Shown here: one piece after another, positions 60,046-64,000 of the stretch
Layout of the letters: each line of letters starts with the position of its first letter
Numbering within the stretch: the first letter of the stretch is position 1
Source: Candidatus Acetothermia bacterium
GTDB lineage: Bacteria > Bipolaricaulota > Bipolaricaulia > RBG-16-55-9
Direction: 5' to 3'
Assembly: GCA_016201405.1 (NCBI GenBank)
Contig: JACQCZ010000005.1
Span: 1-64,000 of the forward strand
DNA length: 64,000 nucleotides
Program-made: the position numbers and the translations under genes
Notes under the pieces: generated by a model
What the model saw: only the letters and a program-made list of their open reading frames with translations
Database searches by the model: none
Told to the model about the DNA's origin: nothing

Positions 60046-62460
60046 TTGAAGCGACGTCTTGATCCCAGCCTTTTGCGCTTCAAAACGACTGAAGAGTGTA
60101 AGCCGCTGCATTCGATCATTGGACAGCAGCGTGCCGTCAAAGCTCTGGAGCTTGGTCTTGGCATCAAAGACTTTCGTTACAACATCTATGTGGCCGGAAG
60201 TGCTGGAACAGGCAAAGATTCGACAGTTAGCGCCTTTCTAAGAGACGTCTCAGCCAAAGAGCCTGTCCCGCCGGACCTTTGCTATGTCTATAACTTTGCG
60301 AAGCCCTACCGGCCACAGGTTCTAGAGCTGCCGCCTGGCATGGGCAAGCGGCTCCAGGTCGATATGCGCAAGCTGATCGAGCGCCTCAAGCGAGACATTC
60401 CCGCGGCATTGGAATCGGAAGATTATCAGAAGAGAAGAAGATCGATTGAGAGCGAATTTGAAGTCATTCGAAACAGGCTCTTTGAAGATCTATCAAAGCG
60501 CGCAGAAGTGCAGGGATTTGTGATCAAGCAGACCGACCAAGGGCTGGCTGGCGTCCCGCTGATCGGAGGCGAACCGCTCAGCGAAGAGAAGCTCCATGCC
60601 ATGAGCATGGAAGAGCTTCAGGCGGTTGATAAGAAGGTCGATGATGCTCAGCCTAATCTGCAAAAGATGTTTCGCGAAGCCTTTGTCCGGACTCAGCAGC
60701 TGGAAGAGCGCCGCGATGACCGAATGAAGTCGCTGGAGCAGCGGATCACAAAGCTTGTCTTGTTGCCGCTCATTGAAGACCTCTGTGAGAAATACTGCGA
60801 CCACAAAAATGCCGTCAACTATATTCTGGCTCTCAAAGATGACATTTTGGGCCATCTCACCGACTTTATTCCCAAGCCCGAGGAGAAGGGTGAAGGTGAG
60901 GACTCTGCCAACCCAGCCGCAGATGGATATGGCTTTCACGGTGAGCTCTCTGACCCGATGACGCGCTACGACGTCAACGTGGTTGTGGATCACAGCAGTA
61001 CGAGTGGCGCTCCCGTGGTCACAGTCAACAATGCAACGTATTCCAATCTCTTTGGACGTGTGGAGCGGCACATGCATTACGGCGTCATGATTTCAGACTT
61101 TACCATGATCCGCGCTGGTGCGTTGCACGAAGCGCGCGGCGGTTTTTTGGTTCTGAGCGCCGAGAATCTATTCAAGAATTGGATGAGTTGGGAGGCACTA
61201 AAATCAGCACTTCGCTGTGGCAGTATTGAGATGGAAGATCCTGGCTTTATGCAGGTCTACCCCACAGTCTCTGAAGGAGTGCGGCCTGAACCGGCTCCTA
61301 TGGATGTAAAAGTGATTATGGTCGGCAGTGAAGAGCTCTACTTGACGTTGCAGACATACGATGAAGAGTTCCGCAAGCTGTTCAATGTCAAGAGCGACTT
61401 TGACGATGTGATGGAATGGAAGAATGAGTATATTCACCAGTTTGGCCCTTTCATTCGGGCGCGGATTGACGAGAGGTCCGGGCTCAAGCACTTTGACCGA
61501 ACTGGGGTGGCGCGAGTCGTTGAATATGCTTCCGAGCTCACTGAAGATCAAGATAAGCTCTCTGCCCAATTTAGCGAATTGATGACAGTCATTCGTGAAG
61601 CGAGCTATTGGGCCAGCCAAGCCAAATCGAAGTATGTCACAGCTAAACACGTCGACAAGGCCGTTGAAGAGAAGATTTACAGACACAACCTAGTCGAAGA
61701 GAAGATTCAAGAGCTGATCTCAAAAGGGGATATTTTAGTAGACATAACAGGAAAAGTAGTGGGTCAAGTCAATGGGCTCTACGTCGTAGGCTGGGGAGAC
61801 TTTTCGTTTGGTCGGCCCGCGCGCATTACGGCGGCAGTCTATGCGGGCAAAGATGGCGTGATGAGCATCGAGCGCGAGGCGGAGCTCTCCGGAACAACGC
61901 ACACCAAGGGATTGCTCATCTTGAAGGGCTGGCTCGGGGGGCGGTTCGCCAAAAAGCGACCACTGAGTCTGACAGCCAGCATCACCTTTGAGCAGAGCTA
62001 TTCAATGGTTGATGGAGACAGCGCCTCTTCGACCGAGCTCTATGCGCTCATCTCGACGCTGGCTGATCTGCCCATTCGCCAAGGCATTGCAGTGACTGGC
62101 TCCGTCAATCAAAAGGGCGAGATTCAGCCCATTGGCGGCGTCAATGAGAAGATTGAGGGGTTTTTTGAGGTCTGCAAAGCGAAAGGCGATCTAACAGGCG
62201 ACCAGGGCGTGATGATTCCTTATCAGAATATCCGCAATCTTTCGCTCAATGAAAAGGTGGTCACTTCTATCAAGAAAGGCAAATTCCACATCTGGGCAAT
62301 CAAGACCGTCGAAGAAGGAATTGAGCTGCTTACGGGTCAAAAGGCAGGGAACTTGGGTAAGAGTGGAAAGTACACAAAAGACAGTGTTTATGCCCGCGTG
62401 GACGAGCGATTGCAGGAGTTGGAAGACAGCCTCAAACAATCGAGCGAAGCAGGCAATTAA
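60046..62460 (+). CDS. Lon-like ATP-dependent protease (AAA_32/LonP group)
   Basis: An 804-residue protein. The N-terminal part has a P-loop (AGSAGTGKDSTV, about 49-60), then the AAA_32 region. The C-terminal Lon protease domain has Ser659 (DGDSASSTE) and Lys702 (GGVNEKIEGF) as the catalytic dyad. It degrades misfolded or regulatory proteins. The first usable start is TTG 60046, but the family-like N terminus ITRKLTPKELKRRLDPS continues upstream to 60013. AGAGGTGA lies just before it and no ATG, GTG or TTG is available there. A rare AUU/AUC start is therefore possible. Confidence 0.92.
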   Translation: MKRRLDPSLLRFKTTEECKPLHSIIGQQRAVKALELGLGIKDFRYNIYVAGSAGTGKDSTVSAFLRDVSAKEPVPPDLCYVYNFAKPYRPQVLELPPGMGKRLQVDMRKLIERLKRDIPAALESEDYQKRRRSIESEFEVIRNRLFEDLSKRAEVQGFVIKQTDQGLAGVPLIGGEPLSEEKLHAMSMEELQAVDKKVDDAQPNLQKMFREAFVRTQQLEERRDDRMKSLEQRITKLVLLPLIEDLCEKYCDHKNAVNYILALKDDILGHLTDFIPKPEEKGEGEDSANPAADGYGFHGELSDPMTRYDVNVVVDHSSTSGAPVVTVNNATYSNLFGRVERHMHYGVMISDFTMIRAGALHEARGGFLVLSAENLFKNWMSWEALKSALRCGSIEMEDPGFMQVYPTVSEGVRPEPAPMDVKVIMVGSEELYLTLQTYDEEFRKLFNVKSDFDDVMEWKNEYIHQFGPFIRARIDERSGLKHFDRTGVARVVEYASELTEDQDKLSAQFSELMTVIREASYWASQAKSKYVTAKHVDKAVEEKIYRHNLVEEKIQELISKGDILVDITGKVVGQVNGLYVVGWGDFSFGRPARITAAVYAGKDGVMSIEREAELSGTTHTKGLLILKGWLGGRFAKKRPLSLTASITFEQSYSMVDGDSASSTELYALISTLADLPIRQGIAVTGSVNQKGEIQPIGGVNEKIEGFFEVCKAKGDLTGDQGVMIPYQNIRNLSLNEKVVTSIKKGKFHIWAIKTVEEGIELLTGQKAGNLGKSGKYTKDSVYARVDERLQELEDSLKQSSEAGN

Positions 62461-62464
62461 ATTA

Positions 62465-63667
62465 TTAGAGTCCCAATGATTTTGCAATGGTCTCTTTTTG
62501 AATCTCGTCAGTTCCTTCGACAATTCGCAGGACACGCGCTGTACGAAAGACCCTCTCAATTGGAAGCTCCTTCATCAATCCCATAGCGCCATGAATCTGA
62601 ACTGCGCGGTCTGCCAGACGAAAGAGCATATTGGTCGCATACCACTTGACCATTGAGCTTTCTTGAATAATTGAGTCGCCCTGATCCATCTTCCAGGCGG
62701 CATGGAGCAGCATCTGCTCCGCAGCGTAGAGCTCAGCAGCTGATTCAGCCAGCATTCCCCGGATGTGCTGATATTTGGAGATTGGCTTACCAAAGGCAGT
62801 GCGCTGTGTGGCATATTCCACGCACCTTTCGATCAGATAGTGAGCGAGGCCGATGCTCATTGAAGCGATATTGAGTCGCCCGATGCCGAGCCAGCCCATG
62901 GCGGTGTAGAATCCCGTTCCTTCTTGGCCGATCACATTCTCTGCCGGGACTCTGCAATTCTCAAAGATCAGCTCTGCCTGACCGCCATCATCAATGATGC
63001 TGCGGGTGATCTTGCCCACCTGAAATCCTGGCCGATCCCGCTCTACGATAAAGGCCGTGACACCCATATAGCCCTGTTCTTTGTAGGTCTTGGGGTCTGT
63101 GACGGCAAAGACTTGCGCAAAGTCGGCATCAGCCGCATTGGAGATGAAGGTCTTCATGCCATTGAGAACATAGCTATCGCCCTTGCGCTCGGCTTTAGTT
63201 TTCAGGTTTTTTATATCAGAGCCTGCTTCGGGTTCGGTCAATCCAAAACAGGTCGATATCTCGCCACGAATGAGCGGCTTGAGAAATTTCTCTTGTTGTG
63301 GCTGAGAGAGCTGGAGCAACATGGGGCTAGGGCCTTCTGCCCCTGACAATGTGAATACATTGAGCCCAGGGCCGTAGCGAAAGACCTCTTTGTACGCAAG
63401 CGCAATGCCGACCCGGTTGATGGCGCCTCCACCTATTTCAGCAGGCATGTGCATGGCATAGTAGCCGAGCTTTGCAGAGCTGCGCCGCACTTGTTGAATC
63501 ACTCGCTTGAATTCAGGGACGAGACTCCCATCCTCATTGAGGCGGGCGCGCTCGTCTTCCAAGTATTTTTTATTCTCTTCGTCGAGAGGCAGAACGTCTT
63601 TCTCTATAAAGGAGCGGAGCCCCTTCACGATCATCTGATGCTCTTCACTACGGTTGAAATCGGTCAT
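62465..63667 (-). CDS. Acyl-CoA dehydrogenase
   Basis: A 400-residue flavoprotein: CFGLTEPEAGSDIKNLKTKAER (FAD/substrate loop), TFISNAADADFAQVFAVTD, QEGTGFYTAMGWLGIGRLNIASMSIG, QRTAFGKPISKYQHIRGMLAE and QIHGAMGLMKELPIERVFRTARVLRIVEGTDEIQ. These are all ACAD hallmarks. It oxidises an acyl-CoA to enoyl-CoA and passes electrons to ETF. The catalytic-base position is Gly or uncertain by eye, so chain-length class is not given. It overlaps the upstream CMD gene by ATGA. Confidence 0.93.
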   Translation of the reverse strand: MTDFNRSEEHQMIVKGLRSFIEKDVLPLDEENKKYLEDERARLNEDGSLVPEFKRVIQQVRRSSAKLGYYAMHMPAEIGGGAINRVGIALAYKEVFRYGPGLNVFTLSGAEGPSPMLLQLSQPQQEKFLKPLIRGEISTCFGLTEPEAGSDIKNLKTKAERKGDSYVLNGMKTFISNAADADFAQVFAVTDPKTYKEQGYMGVTAFIVERDRPGFQVGKITRSIIDDGGQAELIFENCRVPAENVIGQEGTGFYTAMGWLGIGRLNIASMSIGLAHYLIERCVEYATQRTAFGKPISKYQHIRGMLAESAAELYAAEQMLLHAAWKMDQGDSIIQESSMVKWYATNMLFRLADRAVQIHGAMGLMKELPIERVFRTARVLRIVEGTDEIQKETIAKSLGL

Positions 63668-64000
63668 ACCTGCTTTGCAGTGTAATCATCACGATAGGTC
63701 ACTTGCAAAGCATTGTTGAACATATTGAGCAGGTTGATGAGGCCAATCAAGAAGGTCAGCTCTACGATCTCTTCGTCAGAGAAATTGGCTTTGAGCTCTG
63801 TGAAGAGGGCATCACTGACGCGATTGGAGTCCTTCATCATCGCTTCTGTATATTTAAGAGCCAGCTCTTCACGATTGGTCAGATTGCTGGGCGCCTCTAG
63901 CTGGTCAATTTGAAGCTGCGGAATCCCAATCATGCGCATGATGGCGCGGTGGGAGCTGGTGCAAAATTGGCACTGGTTCTCTTGAGAGGACTTCAGAATC
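63664..64000 (-). CDS. Carboxymuconolactone decarboxylase/AhpD-like protein (5' end outside the window)
   Basis: The visible 111 residues begin ILKSSQENQCQFCTSSHRAIM, where C-x2-C-x3-H is the AhpD-type redox/peroxidase motif. A helical CMD fold follows (LALKYTEAMMKDSNRVSDALFTELKANFSDEEIVELTFLIGLINLLNMFNN). AhpD-like proteins reduce peroxidase partners; others in the family are decarboxylases. Coupled to the ACAD gene by a 4-nt overlap. Confidence 0.88.
   Translation of the reverse strand, partial: ILKSSQENQCQFCTSSHRAIMRMIGIPQLQIDQLEAPSNLTNREELALKYTEAMMKDSNRVSDALFTELKANFSDEEIVELTFLIGLINLLNMFNNALQVTYRDDYTAKQV

Overview
This 64 kb window is bacterial chromosomal DNA, roughly half G+C. The cell it suggests is a diderm or otherwise lipoprotein-rich bacterium: apolipoprotein N-acyltransferase, several lipoproteins with clear lipoboxes and many secreted beta-propeller and PKD proteins are present. 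A LytR-CpsA-Psr protein, a phoH to PgpH-like operon and a prkA-yeaH-spoVR operon are also present. I cannot name the phylum. Start codons TTG and GTG are common, and ATGA stop/start overlaps recur.

Layout. 1-1.2 kb: an IS3-type fragment and a HEPN-like gene. 1.3-5.55 kb (minus strand): a 23S-5S rRNA unit with its own consensus promoter, boxB/boxA-like leader, processing stem and terminator, but no adjacent 16S; then a small membrane ORF and tRNA-Asn. 5.6-13.2 kb: a DUF4258/YgiT-type pair and four paralogous membrane-anchored, cysteine-rich TolB-like propellers. 13.2-19 kb: a DnaB-N/RepA-like ATPase, an inverted array of eight TGATAC boxes, a KAP NTPase, a six-bladed YWTD protein and HigBA. 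19-23.5 kb: an ABC-2 exporter, a DUF6883/DUF4926 pair, RsfS and LCP. 23.7-28.7 kb: prkA-yeaH-spoVR. 28.7-34.8 kb: a Ser/Thr kinase, an IS200-type transposase, membrane proteins and an FAD oxidase. 35-39.5 kb: phoH, a 7TM-HD phosphodiesterase and a RluA enzyme. 39.5-47.6 kb: an ECF sigma factor at the head of a minus-strand cluster of secreted proteins including a 1254-residue subtilase. 47.8-64 kb: lnt, FabG-like SDR, M20 peptidase, methyltransferase, ATL, MFS, RimB/RimK, Lon-like protease and acyl-CoA dehydrogenase.

The most striking object is inside the 23S gene. After the position equivalent to E. coli U1931 lies a 386-nt group I intron (3042-3427) with recognisable P1, P3-P9 pairings and no homing endonuclease. 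The tip of its P5 arm is a complete tRNA cloverleaf in circularly permuted order: the 3' half ending in an encoded CCA comes first, then a 17-nt linker, then the 5' half. The acceptor, D, anticodon and T stems all pair, and nearly all invariant tRNA positions are present. The anticodon loop is opened and zipped into the intron helix, so the anticodon cannot be assigned without knowing how, or whether, the halves are joined. This looks like a tRNA-intron chimera and is the best candidate for an undescribed system here.
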